DNA from: an uncultured Pelagibacteraceae bacterium
GTDB lineage: Bacteria > Pseudomonadota > Alphaproteobacteria > Pelagibacterales > Pelagibacteraceae
Reading direction: 5' to 3'
Length of the DNA stretch: 37,212 nt
NCBI GenBank assembly: GCA_902519445.1
Contig: CABYJR010000004.1
Location: 1 to 37,212 of the forward strand
The notes beneath the pieces were generated by a model. The model saw nothing but the letters and a program-made list of their open reading frames with translations. It made no database searches and was not told the origin of the DNA. A program made the position numbers and the translations under genes. Positions 19,521 to 28,350 of this stretch are shown one piece after another (position 1 is the first letter of the stretch; each line of letters begins with the position of its first letter).

Positions 19521-20248
19521 TGAAAAAAGTAATCATAGAAAATATAAAAACTTTATTTTATGCTTTGATAATTGCTATAATTATACGTAGTATTTTATTT
19601 CAACCATTTTATATTCCGTCATCTTCAATGGAACCCAATTTGTTAGTTGGTGACAGATTGTTCGTATCAAAGTATTCATACGGGTATAGTCGGCATTCAT
19701 TACCATTTAGTCCAAAAATATTTACAAATAGAATTTTTGAAAAAAAACCAAAAGCAGGTGATATTATTGTTTTTAAAACACCAGCCGACAATAGAACAGA
19801 TTATATTAAAAGACTTATCGGCATGCCGGGTGATAAAATCCAGTTTGCAAACAATGATTTGTACATAAATGATGTAAAAGTTATAAAGGAAAAAATAAAT
19901 AATCAATTCGAAATATCATGTGGTGGTCAAATTATAGATGTTGATTTCTATAAGGAAACTTTACCTAATGGTAAAAAATATATCGCTGTTTATAGAAAAG
20001 AAGGAACAATGATAAATTCAGATAAATATATTGTTCCTAAAAATCATTATTTTTTCATGGGTGATAATAGGGATTGTTCAAAAGACAGCAGATACTTGAG
20101 TAGTGTAGGTTATGTTAATTTTACAAATTTTGTAGGAAAGGCTCAAGTAATATTTTTTTCAAACAATAAAGAAAAGGGTTCTTTTTTTAAAATATGGAAG
20201 TGGAAGGATTCAATTAGAACTTCACGTTTTTTTAAAAAAATCTATTAA
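19520..20248 (+). CDS. lepB: Signal peptidase I
   Basis: Inner-membrane serine protease that removes signal peptides from exported proteins. One transmembrane segment spans about residues 10-27. Box B contains the nucleophile S36 (PSSSMEPNLLVGD) and box D the general base K97 (YIKRLIGMPGD); MGDNRDCSKDSRY is the C-terminal box E. The 242-residue length is normal for alphaproteobacteria. It overlaps acpS by one base, and rnc begins 3 bp downstream. Its substrates would include the Slt precursor encoded in this window. Confidence 0.96.
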   Translation: MKKVIIENIKTLFYALIIAIIIRSILFQPFYIPSSSMEPNLLVGDRLFVSKYSYGYSRHSLPFSPKIFTNRIFEKKPKAGDIIVFKTPADNRTDYIKRLIGMPGDKIQFANNDLYINDVKVIKEKINNQFEISCGGQIIDVDFYKETLPNGKKYIAVYRKEGTMINSDKYIVPKNHYFFMGDNRDCSKDSRYLSSVGYVNFTNFVGKAQVIFFSNNKEKGSFFKIWKWKDSIRTSRFFKKIY

Positions 20249-20251
20249 TGT

Positions 20252-20917
20252 ATGAAAAGTTTATTAAAATATAAATCATATTTAAAAATTAGTTTTAAAG
20301 ATAAATCCTTAATAGAATCTGCACTCACTCACAAAAGCGCAAATCAAAAAAAAAATAACGAAAAACTTGAATTTTTGGGTGATAGAGTTTTAGGTCTGGT
20401 TCTTTCAAAAAAATTATTTGATCTTTATCCCAATGAAACAGAGGGGGTTCTTGATAAAAGATTTGCAACTTTAGTTAAAAAAAAAACCTGCTCAGATGTT
20501 GCTTGGGATTTAGGCTTACAAAATTTAATAATTACCGGAAATCAAAAAATTAAAATTACTAAAAAAGATGAAAAAATATTAAGCGACTGTTGTGAAGCTG
20601 TTGTAGGTGCAATTTTCATTGATCGCGGTTTTGACTATGTTAAAAAGTTTATTCTAAACGCATGGAAAAAAAATATAGACAATTCTGATATTACAATTTT
20701 AGATTCAAAGACAAAGTTACAGGAATATTCACTTAAAAAATTTAAAAAACTACCATTTTATCGCATAGTTGGTTCTACAGGGCCAAGACATAATCCTGTT
20801 TATAAAATCACAGTTTCTATTTTAGGAAGCAAATCTTTTATTGGTACAGGCAAATCCAAACAGGAAGCTGAGCAAAATGGAGCTACCAATTTATTAAATA
20901 ACCTTAATATTAAATAA
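20252..20917 (+). CDS. rnc: Ribonuclease III
   Basis: Double-stranded-RNA endonuclease for rRNA and mRNA processing. The 221-residue protein has the signature NEKLEFLGDRVLGLVLS with metal ligands E40 and D44, and a second acidic pair D112 and E115 (SDCCEAVVGAIFID; the second position is usually alanine, here cysteine). A C-terminal dsRNA-binding domain runs from about 150 to 221. In most alphaproteobacteria era follows; here recO starts 2 bp after the stop and era is absent. Confidence 0.96.
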   Translation: MKSLLKYKSYLKISFKDKSLIESALTHKSANQKKNNEKLEFLGDRVLGLVLSKKLFDLYPNETEGVLDKRFATLVKKKTCSDVAWDLGLQNLIITGNQKIKITKKDEKILSDCCEAVVGAIFIDRGFDYVKKFILNAWKKNIDNSDITILDSKTKLQEYSLKKFKKLPFYRIVGSTGPRHNPVYKITVSILGSKSFIGTGKSKQEAEQNGATNLLNNLNIK

Positions 20918-20919
20918 TT

Positions 20920-21573
20920 ATGCAGTGGTCTGATGAAGGATATTTACTATCAAAAAACAATTTCGATGAAAATTCTATCATTATTGAAGTATTTACAATA
21001 AATCATGGGAAATACTCAGGTCTAGTATACGGTGGAGCATCACGTAAGCAAAAAAAAATATTCCAAATTGGAAACAAAATTTTTTTAGACTGGAAATCTA
21101 AAGGTGAAAACAAGTCTGGGTATTTCACTGTTGAGTTGATTAAACCAATAGCACCAATTTTTTTTGATGATAAAAAAAGATCAATATGCATCATGTCAAT
21201 AACTTCTATTTTAAAAATGTTACTACCTGAGAGACAAATTAATAAAAAAATATATAATTCTTTTGAACAGATGTTGGGCAATTTAAATACTAATAATTGG
21301 ATAAAATTATATATACAGTGGGAATTATCGTTAATTAAAGAACTTGGTTATGAATATGATTTTAAAAACCAAAAAAAACGTAATTTTATTGAAATCAATA
21401 ATAAATCAATAAAAATTCCAAGTCTTTTTTTAAAAGAAACTGATGAAAATTTTCAAAATAATGAAATTAAAGAAGCTTTACTCTTTAATAAAGCTCTTTT
21501 AATTGAAAACTTTATTAGTCCTAATAAATTAAGATTTCCATTATTTAGAAATATTTTAGAAAGTTATTATTAG
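20920..21573 (+). CDS. recO: DNA repair protein RecO
   Basis: RecO loads RecA in the RecFOR pathway. The 217-residue protein has the N-terminal OB-fold pattern (WSDEGYLLSKNNFDENSIIIEVFT, then HGKYSGLVYGGASRKQK) and a helical C-terminal domain (WELSLIKELGYEYDF). The cysteines that form a zinc site in some RecO proteins are absent. It is the last gene of the dapA-recO run, and its stop is 3 bp from the hemB stop on the other strand. Divergent sequence but pattern and position agree. Confidence 0.9.
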   Translation: MQWSDEGYLLSKNNFDENSIIIEVFTINHGKYSGLVYGGASRKQKKIFQIGNKIFLDWKSKGENKSGYFTVELIKPIAPIFFDDKKRSICIMSITSILKMLLPERQINKKIYNSFEQMLGNLNTNNWIKLYIQWELSLIKELGYEYDFKNQKKRNFIEINNKSIKIPSLFLKETDENFQNNEIKEALLFNKALLIENFISPNKLRFPLFRNILESYY

Positions 21574-21576
21574 TAT

Positions 21577-22566
21577 TTATTTTAATTTATTTGCAATTTC
21601 ATCAGCGAAGTAGGTAACAATTGCTGATGCCCCAGCCCTTTTGAAAGATATTAAACTTTCATAAATAGCTTCATTTGTTATCAATCCATTGTTGATGCCG
21701 TTCTTAATTAAACTATATTCACCTGATACTTGGTATGCAAAGACAGGAATTTTAAAATTATCCTTTACCAACTTAATTATGTCTAAATAAGGTAATCCTG
21801 GTTTTACCATAACAAAATCTGCTCCTTCGTTTATATCTAAAGCAACCTCTCTCAACGATTCCTTGGCATTAGAAAAGTCCATTTGATAATTTTTTTTGTC
21901 ACTTTTTAATAGCCTTTTTGATCCTACGGCATCTCTAAAAGGTCCGTAAAAATTAGAAGCGTATTTTACTGCATAAGAAAGTATCTGAACTAATTGATAT
22001 CCATTTTTGTCGAGTGCCTTTCTTATTTGGCCAATTCTTCCATCCATCATATCTGATGGGGCTATTACATCACAACCCATTTCGGCTTGTAATATTGATT
22101 GTTTAATTAAAATTTTAATTGTTTCATCATTATCTACATAATTTTTTTTAATGATGCCATCATGGCCATGAGACGTGTATGGGTCCAAGGCAACATCACA
22201 CATTAATCCAATTTCCTTGTAATTTTTTTTAATTAATCTTAAAGCCTTACATATTAAATTATTTTTATTTAAAGCTTCAGATCCTTTTAAATTTTTTTTT
22301 GAAGTTTCAGTATGTGGAAATAATGCAATCATTGGAATTTTTTTGCTAATTGCTCTTTCTACAAGTTTTTCAATTTTATCAAGAGAATATCTATAAACTC
22401 CTGGCATCGTTTTAATAGGTTCTTTAATATTTTTTCCTTCCCTTATAAATATAGGCCATATTAAATCATTAGCTGACAAGTCACTCTCTCTAACAAGTCT
22501 TCTAGACCAATCTGTTTTTCTATTTCTTCTTAATCTTACGTTTGGGTATGATCCTATATTTTTCAT
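21577..22566 (-). CDS. hemB: Delta-aminolevulinic acid dehydratase (porphobilinogen synthase)
   Basis: Condenses two aminolevulinate molecules to porphobilinogen in heme synthesis. The 329-residue protein has both active-site lysines, K201 (in YAVKYASNFYGPFRDA) and the Schiff-base K255 (in MVKPGLPYLD). In the metal-site segment DVALDPYTSHGHDG the three zinc-binding cysteines of the E. coli and human type are replaced by A126, D128 and D136. This marks the Zn-independent (Mg2+/K+-type) form common in alphaproteobacteria. It is a single-gene minus-strand unit between recO (convergent) and an AspH-like oxygenase (divergent). Confidence 0.97.
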   Translation of the reverse strand: MKNIGSYPNVRLRRNRKTDWSRRLVRESDLSANDLIWPIFIREGKNIKEPIKTMPGVYRYSLDKIEKLVERAISKKIPMIALFPHTETSKKNLKGSEALNKNNLICKALRLIKKNYKEIGLMCDVALDPYTSHGHDGIIKKNYVDNDETIKILIKQSILQAEMGCDVIAPSDMMDGRIGQIRKALDKNGYQLVQILSYAVKYASNFYGPFRDAVGSKRLLKSDKKNYQMDFSNAKESLREVALDINEGADFVMVKPGLPYLDIIKLVKDNFKIPVFAYQVSGEYSLIKNGINNGLITNEAIYESLISFKRAGASAIVTYFADEIANKLK

Positions 22567-22604
22567 TTGATAACCATTCTCATTTCAATCTCAAAGTTTA
22601 TATT

Positions 22605-22632
22605 ATTATAAAATGTAATTCTATTGCGACAA
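22605..22632 (-). promoter_or_regulatory. Candidate promoter of hemB
   Basis: On the minus strand TTGTCG (22627-22632) and TATAAT (22605-22610) are separated by 16 bp. A start point near 22598 gives a leader of about 32 nt with a weak GAGAATGG before the ATG. The -10 box is a perfect consensus. Confidence 0.55.
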
Positions 22633-22672
22633 AACCAGCCTATTAAATATACCTATTATGATGTAGATAATG

Positions 22673-22678
22673 TATAAT
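22673..22678 (+). promoter_or_regulatory. Candidate -10 box of the AspH-like gene
   Basis: A perfect TATAAT lies 13 bp before the ATG at 22692, so the leader would be only about 5-8 nt. No good -35 hexamer is seen 16-18 bp upstream. The 125-bp divergent region holds this element and the hemB promoter and nothing else I can recognise. Confidence 0.45.
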
Positions 22679-22691
22679 CTAAATTATTATT

Positions 22692-23282
22692 ATGATTAAT
22701 TCTGATAACTTTCATACTTTAAAGGATCTTAAATTTGATCCAAAAAAACTTCAAGAGGCATTAAAAAAAGTTTTACATATCAAAAAATATGATGATGCTG
22801 GAGGAATCAGTAATTTTGGTGCAATATGTTTAAACCAAATCCCAGGAGATCCAGATTCTACAGTTGGAAAAAATGCGCGAGGTGTATATTGGACGAAACC
22901 TGATCATACAGGAAAAGAATCTTTGCGAGACAAAATTATAAATGAACGAGCGTATACTGAATTTGTTAAAGATTTTGAAAATACATATTTTAAAGAAGTT
23001 TACGAAAAATTATCTAAAAAATTTAAATTAGGTCGAGTACGAATTTTGCTAAAACAACCTAGATCTACGTTAAGCTGGCATAGAGATCCCGAACCAAGAT
23101 TACATGTCCCAATCATAACAAATCCTGGATGCATAATGGTTATAGAAGATGTAGCCAGACATCTTCCAGCTGATGGCTCGGTTTATATTACTAATAATCT
23201 CAAATATCATAATGCTTTTAATGGTGGCGAAGAAAATAGAGTCCATTTAGTGGCGTGTTTACCTGATTATAAATTCAATTAA
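22692..23282 (+). CDS. Aspartyl/asparaginyl beta-hydroxylase-like 2OG-Fe(II) oxygenase
   Basis: A 196-residue cytoplasmic protein with the double-stranded beta-helix pattern of the AspH-like 2-oxoglutarate oxygenases. Likely iron ligands are H130, D132 (SWHRDPEPRLHVPI) and H173 (KYHNAFNGG). R183 in ENRVHLVACL is the probable 2-oxoglutarate contact. R136, H138, P140 and N144 fit the conserved RLHVPIITN block. The first 100 residues are not recognised. It stands alone between hemB (divergent) and rpiB (87 bp downstream), with its own likely promoter. Substrate unknown: bacterial members may hydroxylate proteins, free amino acids or lipids. The family is also found in marine phages, but nothing around this gene looks phage-derived. 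Confidence 0.75.
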   Translation: MINSDNFHTLKDLKFDPKKLQEALKKVLHIKKYDDAGGISNFGAICLNQIPGDPDSTVGKNARGVYWTKPDHTGKESLRDKIINERAYTEFVKDFENTYFKEVYEKLSKKFKLGRVRILLKQPRSTLSWHRDPEPRLHVPIITNPGCIMVIEDVARHLPADGSVYITNNLKYHNAFNGGEENRVHLVACLPDYKFN

Positions 23283-23308
23283 TCTACCTTAGATCTTAAA
23301 TCAAAATA

Positions 23309-23337
23309 TTGTGGTATAAATCTTTATACTATATATA
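23309..23337 (+). promoter_or_regulatory. Candidate promoter of the rpiB-glyA-rib operon
   Basis: TTGTGG (23309-23314) and TATATA (23332-23337) are separated by 17 bp, in the 87-bp gap between the AspH-like gene and rpiB. The predicted start is near 23345, giving a leader of about 25 nt. The sequence is very AT-rich, so alternative -10 boxes (for example TATACT at 23325) exist. Confidence 0.4.
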
Positions 23338-23369
23338 TGTAGTGAATTTAGCATAAACGCAGCTTCAAT

Positions 23370-23804
23370 ATGAAAATGAAAATTAAAAGGGTTTTTTTAG
23401 CTTCGGATCATGCTGGTTTTGTATTGAAGCAAAAGATTAGTGAATTTTTAACGAATAAAGGGATTAATACTTTGGATTTGGGAACAAAAAATAGTAGCTC
23501 TGTTGATTATCCAGATTTTGCTCATTTGTTAGCAAAAAAAATAAAAACAAAAAATAATATAGGTATTCTAGTTTGTGGATCAGGAATAGGGATGTCCATG
23601 GCAGCAAATAGACACAAAAATATTAGAGCAGCTTTGTGTCATAATATTAAATCTGCAAAACTAAGTAGAATGCATAATAATGCTAATGTAATAGCAATAG
23701 GCTCTAGATTAATTAAAAAGGACCTAGCATTAAAATGTGTTAACGCTTTTTTAAAAACACCTTTTGATGGTGGAAGACATTTAAGAAGAGTAAAAAAAAT
23801 ATAA
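23370..23804 (+). CDS. rpiB: Ribose 5-phosphate isomerase B
   Basis: Interconverts ribose 5-phosphate and ribulose 5-phosphate. The 144-residue protein shows the LacAB/RpiB pattern: LASDHAGFVLKQ, VDYPDFAHLLA, GILVCGSGIGMSMAANRH (the cysteine is the usual catalytic base) and RMHNNANVIAIGSRLI. A second ATG at 23376 is possible, two codons later. It heads the run rpiB-glyA-nrdR-rib-nusB, a conserved alphaproteobacterial order; glyA begins 6 bp after its stop. Ribulose 5-phosphate is also the substrate of the RibB enzyme downstream. Confidence 0.95.
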   Translation: MKMKIKRVFLASDHAGFVLKQKISEFLTNKGINTLDLGTKNSSSVDYPDFAHLLAKKIKTKNNIGILVCGSGIGMSMAANRHKNIRAALCHNIKSAKLSRMHNNANVIAIGSRLIKKDLALKCVNAFLKTPFDGGRHLRRVKKI

Positions 23805-23810
23805 AACTTT

Positions 23811-25127
23811 ATGCCTAAAATAAATAAATATATATCTAACGAATATCAAAATTTTTTTGATAACGACCTTTCAATATCTGATCCTGATTTATACAATTCT
23901 ATTAATCTTGAACTTAAGAGACAACAGGAGCACATAGAACTAATAGCTTCAGAAAATATTGTTTCGAAAGCAGTCCTTGATGCCCAAGGTTCAGTTCTTA
24001 CAAACAAGTATGCAGAAGGTTATCCATCAAAAAGATATTATGGAGGTTGCGAATTTGTTGATATAGCAGAAAACTTAGCCTTAGAAAGAGTTAAAAAATT
24101 ATTTGAATGTAATTATGCTAATGTCCAACCTCATTCAGGAGCTCAAGCAAATGGAGCAGTATATTTAGCTCTATTAAAACCAGGTGACACTATACTTGGG
24201 ATGAGTCTTAATTCCGGAGGTCATTTAACGCATGGAGCAAAAGTTGCTTTGTCAGGCAAATGGTTGAATTCTTTTCATTACGAAGTAAATAAAAAAACAG
24301 GTTTAATTGATTATAGCGAGGTTGAAAAAATTGCAATTGAAAAAAAACCAAAATTAATAATTGCAGGTGGAAGTGCATATTCAAGAGTAATTGATTTTAA
24401 AAAATTCCGTGAGATTGCAGATAAAATTAATGCATATCTTATGGTTGATATGGCACATTTTTCTGGATTAGTTGCCGGAAAAGGTTATCCAAATCCAATT
24501 CAATTTGCCCATGTTGTTACTTCGACTACACATAAAGTTTTAAGGGGCGGAAGAGGCGGAATTATCTTAACTAATAGTGAAGAAATTTATAAAAAAATAA
24601 ATTCTGCTGTTTTTCCCGGATATCAAGGCGGTCCGTTACTTCATGTGATTGCCGCAAAAGCAGCAGCTTTTAATGAAGCATTAAAACCAAGTTTTAAAGA
24701 TTATATTAAATCTGTACTTGCTAATGCTAAAATTTTATCAGAAACTTTAAAAAATAATGGATTTAAAATATTTTCTGGCGGAACTGATACACATCTAATG
24801 CTTGTTGATTTGAGACCTTTTAATGTTACTGGTAAAGCTGCTGAAACAAGTTTATGTAAAGCAAATATTACTTGTAATAAAAATGGAATACCATTTGATG
24901 ATGCAAAACCTACAATTACTTCTGGCATAAGACTAGGGAGTCAAGCAGCCACAACAAGAGGTTTTGGTTTAAATGAATTTAAAAAGGTAGGAGAATTAAT
25001 TACTAAAGTAATACAAGGATTATCAAAGAATGCTGATGATAATAGTAAAGCCGAAACCGAAGTTAGAAATGAAGTTTTAAAACTTTGTTCTAATTTCCCA
25101 ATTTATAATCATTTAACGAAAGATTAA
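23811..25127 (+). CDS. glyA: Serine hydroxymethyltransferase
   Basis: PLP enzyme that interconverts serine and glycine with tetrahydrofolate and 5,10-methylene-THF. The 438-residue protein has the family N-terminus ([15 protein letters not shown]), [22 protein letters not shown] and the PLP-binding K242 in [15 protein letters not shown]. Length is normal. There are only 6 bp between rpiB and glyA, so no glycine riboswitch lies directly before it. With sarcosine oxidase in the same window, GlyA can combine the glycine and methylene-THF produced there into serine. Confidence 0.98.
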   Translation: MPKINKYISNEYQNFFDNDLSISDPDLYNSINLELKRQQEHIELIASENIVSKAVLDAQGSVLTNKYAEGYPSKRYYGGCEFVDIAENLALERVKKLFECNYANVQPHSGAQANGAVYLALLKPGDTILGMSLNSGGHLTHGAKVALSGKWLNSFHYEVNKKTGLIDYSEVEKIAIEKKPKLIIAGGSAYSRVIDFKKFREIADKINAYLMVDMAHFSGLVAGKGYPNPIQFAHVVTSTTHKVLRGGRGGIILTNSEEIYKKINSAVFPGYQGGPLLHVIAAKAAAFNEALKPSFKDYIKSVLANAKILSETLKNNGFKIFSGGTDTHLMLVDLRPFNVTGKAAETSLCKANITCNKNGIPFDDAKPTITSGIRLGSQAATTRGFGLNEFKKVGELITKVIQGLSKNADDNSKAETEVRNEVLKLCSNFPIYNHLTKD

Positions 25128-25130
25128 ATT

Positions 25131-25595
25131 ATGCTTTGTCCTTTTTGTAGAGAAAAAGATACTTCTGTTGTCGACTCGAGGCCAACTGAAGATGGTACAG
25201 CAATACGAAGAAGAAGAGTTTGTGGTTGTGAAAGAAAAGAACGTTTTACAACATTTGAAAGAGTTCAATTTCGAGAACTAACTGTTGTTAAAAGCAATGG
25301 ACGTAAAGAGCCATTTGATAGAGATAAACTTTCTAAATCCGTGAATATTTCTTTGAGAAAAAGACCAATTGACAGTGAGTCTATTGAGAAATTTATTTCA
25401 AAAATTGTTAGAAATCTTGAGGGTTTAGGTGAAAATGAAATACCCACATCCACAATAGGTAAATTCATTATGGATGGACTCTCGAATTTAGACCAAGTAG
25501 CTTATGTTCGTTTTGCTTCAGTTTATAAAAATTTTAAGGAAGCAAAAGATTTTGAACAATTTATAGGCAACTTGAATGTCTACAAATCAGAATAA
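25131..25595 (+). CDS. nrdR: Transcriptional repressor NrdR
   Basis: Represses ribonucleotide reductase genes according to dATP/ATP. The 154-residue protein has the N-terminal zinc ribbon followed by [17 protein letters not shown], and an ATP-cone domain (about 49-139; [16 protein letters not shown]). The ribbon is odd: the first pair is the normal C3-x2-C6, but the second is C31-x-C33 in [15 protein letters not shown], where the family has CxxC and one residue fewer before RFTTFE. The gene begins 3 bp after glyA, and ribD starts inside its last 20 bases. The glyA-nrdR-ribD order is typical of alphaproteobacteria. Confidence 0.94.
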   Translation: MLCPFCREKDTSVVDSRPTEDGTAIRRRRVCGCERKERFTTFERVQFRELTVVKSNGRKEPFDRDKLSKSVNISLRKRPIDSESIEKFISKIVRNLEGLGENEIPTSTIGKFIMDGLSNLDQVAYVRFASVYKNFKEAKDFEQFIGNLNVYKSE

Positions 25596-26667
25596 AAAAA
25601 AAAGAAATAATTACTTTATGTCACTTGCTTTAAAACAAGCAATGATAAATCTAGGCAACACAAAAGAAAATCCTTCCGTAGGCTGCGTAATTATTAAAAA
25701 TAATTCTTTAATAAGTGCAGGACACACTAGTACCAATGGAAGACCACATGCTGAATATAATGCTATAACAAATAGTAAAAAAAATCTCACTAATTCAATT
25801 CTTTATGTGACTTTAGAGCCTTGCACACATTACGGAAAAACGCCGCCATGTGTAAAAAAAATTATTAAAAGTAAAATAAAAAAAGTTTTTTTCTCTATTA
25901 AAGATCCTGATCAAAGATCTTACAATAATTCTTCTAAAATTTTAAAAAAGAAAAATATAAATGTTAATATTGGAATGATGTCCAATAAAATTAAAGAATT
26001 TTATAGAAGTTATATACTTTCAAGAGAAAACAGGCTTCCATTTGTAACTTGCAAATTAGCTGCGTCCAAGGACTTATTTACTATAAATAAAAGAAAAAAA
26101 TGGATCACAAATGAATATTCGAGGGGAAGAGTGCATTTAATGCGATCTCAGCACGACTCTATTATTACAAGTTCCTTAACTATTATGAAGGATAATCCTC
26201 TTTTAAATTGCAGGATCAATGGTTTGAAAATGACATCACCAACAATAATAATATTAGATAACCATTTAAAGATTTCAACTAAATCAAAAGTAATAAAAAA
26301 TAATACTATTATTTTTTATAATAAGTTTAATAAAAGGAAAATTAAATTGCTTAAAAAAGCTGGCGTAAAAACATATAAAGCTACACTTAATGACAAGGGA
26401 GATTTAAATTTAACAAATGTTCTTATGAAGGTTAAAAAACTAGGTTTTTATAGAATTTTTCTTGAATCTGGAATAACATTAGCAAGTAGTTTTTTAAAAG
26501 AAAATTTAGTAAACGATTTAAAAATTTATATATCAGATAACAAATTAAATAATAATGGTACTGGGAATATTAATAGACTTATTAAGTTTTTTTTAAAGAA
26601 AAAAAAATATACTATTGAAAAAGTTAACTTGTTTGGTGATAAATTAATTTCATATAAAATTAAATAA
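25576..26667 (+). CDS. ribD: Bifunctional diaminohydroxyphosphoribosylaminopyrimidine deaminase / 5-amino-6-(5-phosphoribosylamino)uracil reductase
   Basis: Carries out the second and third steps of riboflavin synthesis. The N-terminal deaminase domain (about 13-145) has the zinc site H58-A-E60, C83 and C92 ([13 protein letters not shown]). The C-terminal reductase domain (about 155-363) is more divergent but keeps [21 protein letters not shown] and DNPLLNCRI. The chosen ATG at 25576 overlaps nrdR by 20 bp; an ATG at 25618 would also leave the deaminase motifs intact. The stop overlaps the ribE start by one base. Confidence 0.94.
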   Translation: MSTNQNKKKRNNYFMSLALKQAMINLGNTKENPSVGCVIIKNNSLISAGHTSTNGRPHAEYNAITNSKKNLTNSILYVTLEPCTHYGKTPPCVKKIIKSKIKKVFFSIKDPDQRSYNNSSKILKKKNINVNIGMMSNKIKEFYRSYILSRENRLPFVTCKLAASKDLFTINKRKKWITNEYSRGRVHLMRSQHDSIITSSLTIMKDNPLLNCRINGLKMTSPTIIILDNHLKISTKSKVIKNNTIIFYNKFNKRKIKLLKKAGVKTYKATLNDKGDLNLTNVLMKVKKLGFYRIFLESGITLASSFLKENLVNDLKIYISDNKLNNNGTGNINRLIKFFLKKKKYTIEKVNLFGDKLISYKIK

Positions 26668-27260
26668 TGTTTAGCGGAATCATTACACATACTGGTAAAA
26701 TTAAAAAAATTATGAAAACCAAAAATAATTGTATTATTCAAATAAAATCTAAACTTAAGTTTACAAAAGAGGAAATAGGATCTTCTATTTCTTGTTCGGG
26801 AGCCTGTTTAACCTTAGAAAAATATAATAAAAATTTATCAAGTTTTTACCTTTCTTCAGAAACATTAAAGCGTACAATTTTTAACACTTCTAAAATTGGA
26901 GATATTATAAATCTAGAAAAATCTATTAAACTTGGAAAAAGGATGTCAGGACATTTCGTTCAAGGTCATGTTGATACTACTACTCAAGTTAAAAAAATTA
27001 GTCCTTATGGAAAAACTCGTTTAATCAATTTTAAATTGCTAAATAGATATAAAAAATATTTAATTCACAAAGGTTCTATTACAATAAATGGAGTTTCTTT
27101 AACAATTTCAAAAATTTATAGAGACAGCTTTCAAATTTCTATAATTCCACATACTTTAAAATGGACAAACTTAATAAATTTAAAAGTAAAAGATTCTGTT
27201 AATATAGAATTTGATGTTTTAGGAAAATATATTAAAAATTTTATAAAAAATGAAAATTAA
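26667..27260 (+). CDS. ribE: Riboflavin synthase, alpha subunit
   Basis: Converts two 6,7-dimethyl-8-ribityllumazines to riboflavin plus a pyrimidine. The 197-residue protein has the internal duplication expected of the enzyme. The N-terminal barrel begins [12 protein letters not shown] with SGACLTLEKY, and the second contains MSGHFVQGHVDTT and GSITINGVSLTIS. The start overlaps the ribD stop and the 3' end overlaps ribB by 11 bp. Confidence 0.96.
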   Translation: MFSGIITHTGKIKKIMKTKNNCIIQIKSKLKFTKEEIGSSISCSGACLTLEKYNKNLSSFYLSSETLKRTIFNTSKIGDIINLEKSIKLGKRMSGHFVQGHVDTTTQVKKISPYGKTRLINFKLLNRYKKYLIHKGSITINGVSLTISKIYRDSFQISIIPHTLKWTNLINLKVKDSVNIEFDVLGKYIKNFIKNEN

Positions 27261-28350
27261 ATACTCAAGTATAAATAAAATTATCACTGACGCTAAACAT
27301 GGAAAAATGTTTATTTTAGTAGATGACGAAAGCAGAGAAAATGAAGGAGATTTAGTTATCCCAGCCACAAAAGTTTCCGCTAAATCTATAAATTTTATGG
27401 CTAAATATGGCCGAGGTCTTATTTGTTTAGCTTTGAATCAAAACCAAATAAATAAACTTAATTTACAGTTGATGTCGCCATCTAATAATTCAAGAACTCA
27501 AACCGCTTTTACAGTTTCAATCGAGGCTAAGAAAGGTGTTACAACAGGAATTTCAGCGCATGATCGAGCACATACAATTAAAACAGCTATTAGGGATAAT
27601 GCTAAATCTAAAGATATTGTTTCCCCAGGTCATGTATTTCCTTTAATTTCTAAAAATGGAGGAGTGCTTGTAAGAGCTGGTCATACAGAAGCTTCTGTAG
27701 ATATTTCAAAATTATCTAAATGTGGTTCATCAGCAGTTATTTGTGAAATTATGAATGATGATGGGACTATGGCTAAAGGAAAACAGTTAATGAATTTTGC
27801 AAAAAAACATAAACTTAAATTAGGAAAAATAGATGATCTTATTGCGTATCGTTTGAATCAAGAAAAATTAATTAAACATAAAAAATCTTCAAATATCAAA
27901 ATTAAAAAACAAAATTATAATATAAAAATATTTGAAAACTTGCTTGATGGATCTGAAAACTTTGCTTTGATTAAAGGAAATATTAAAAAAAATAAAAACC
28001 CAAGAGTCAGAGTTATATCATCAAACATTGTAAAAAATTATCTAATGGGCGAAAAATTACCTAATTCATTTAATGCTACTATAGAATACTTTAAAAATCA
28101 TAAGGATTGTGTTTTAATCTTTATAAGAGATACAAATCTAAAATCAGTTTCTGAAACTTTAAGAGGTTACAAAAGTAAAAAGTTTTATAAAGACGGCCAA
28201 GATAGATTGATTAGAAATTATGGTATTGGTGCACAAATTATTAAAGCTTTGGGTATAAAAAATATGATATTAGTTACCAGATCTAAAAAGAAAGTTATTG
28301 GTTTAGATGGATATGGTATTAAAATTACAAAACAAGAAATTATAAAATGA
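27250..28350 (+). CDS. ribB: 3,4-dihydroxy-2-butanone 4-phosphate synthase fused to a degenerate GTP cyclohydrolase II-like domain (RibBX type)
   Basis: The N-terminal half (about 1-215) is a complete DHBP synthase: [52 protein letters not shown] and [11 protein letters not shown]. It makes the four-carbon precursor of lumazine from ribulose 5-phosphate. The C-terminal half (about 225-366) resembles GTP cyclohydrolase II only at its end ([21 protein letters not shown], then GLDGYGI). The zinc-binding cysteine cluster and the GTP-site RQEGRGIGL motif are missing, so cyclohydrolase activity is not expected. Such RibB-RibX fusions are known in proteobacteria. A separate ribA must be elsewhere. 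Start overlaps ribE; stop overlaps ribH as ATGA. Confidence 0.93.
   Translation: MKIKYSSINKIITDAKHGKMFILVDDESRENEGDLVIPATKVSAKSINFMAKYGRGLICLALNQNQINKLNLQLMSPSNNSRTQTAFTVSIEAKKGVTTGISAHDRAHTIKTAIRDNAKSKDIVSPGHVFPLISKNGGVLVRAGHTEASVDISKLSKCGSSAVICEIMNDDGTMAKGKQLMNFAKKHKLKLGKIDDLIAYRLNQEKLIKHKKSSNIKIKKQNYNIKIFENLLDGSENFALIKGNIKKNKNPRVRVISSNIVKNYLMGEKLPNSFNATIEYFKNHKDCVLIFIRDTNLKSVSETLRGYKSKKFYKDGQDRLIRNYGIGAQIIKALGIKNMILVTRSKKKVIGLDGYGIKITKQEIIK

Noticed and set aside
23283-23810. A glycine riboswitch before rpiB or glyA
   Set aside because: The rpiB-glyA gap is 6 bp, and the 87 bp before rpiB show no paired glycine-aptamer motifs or GC-containing stems.
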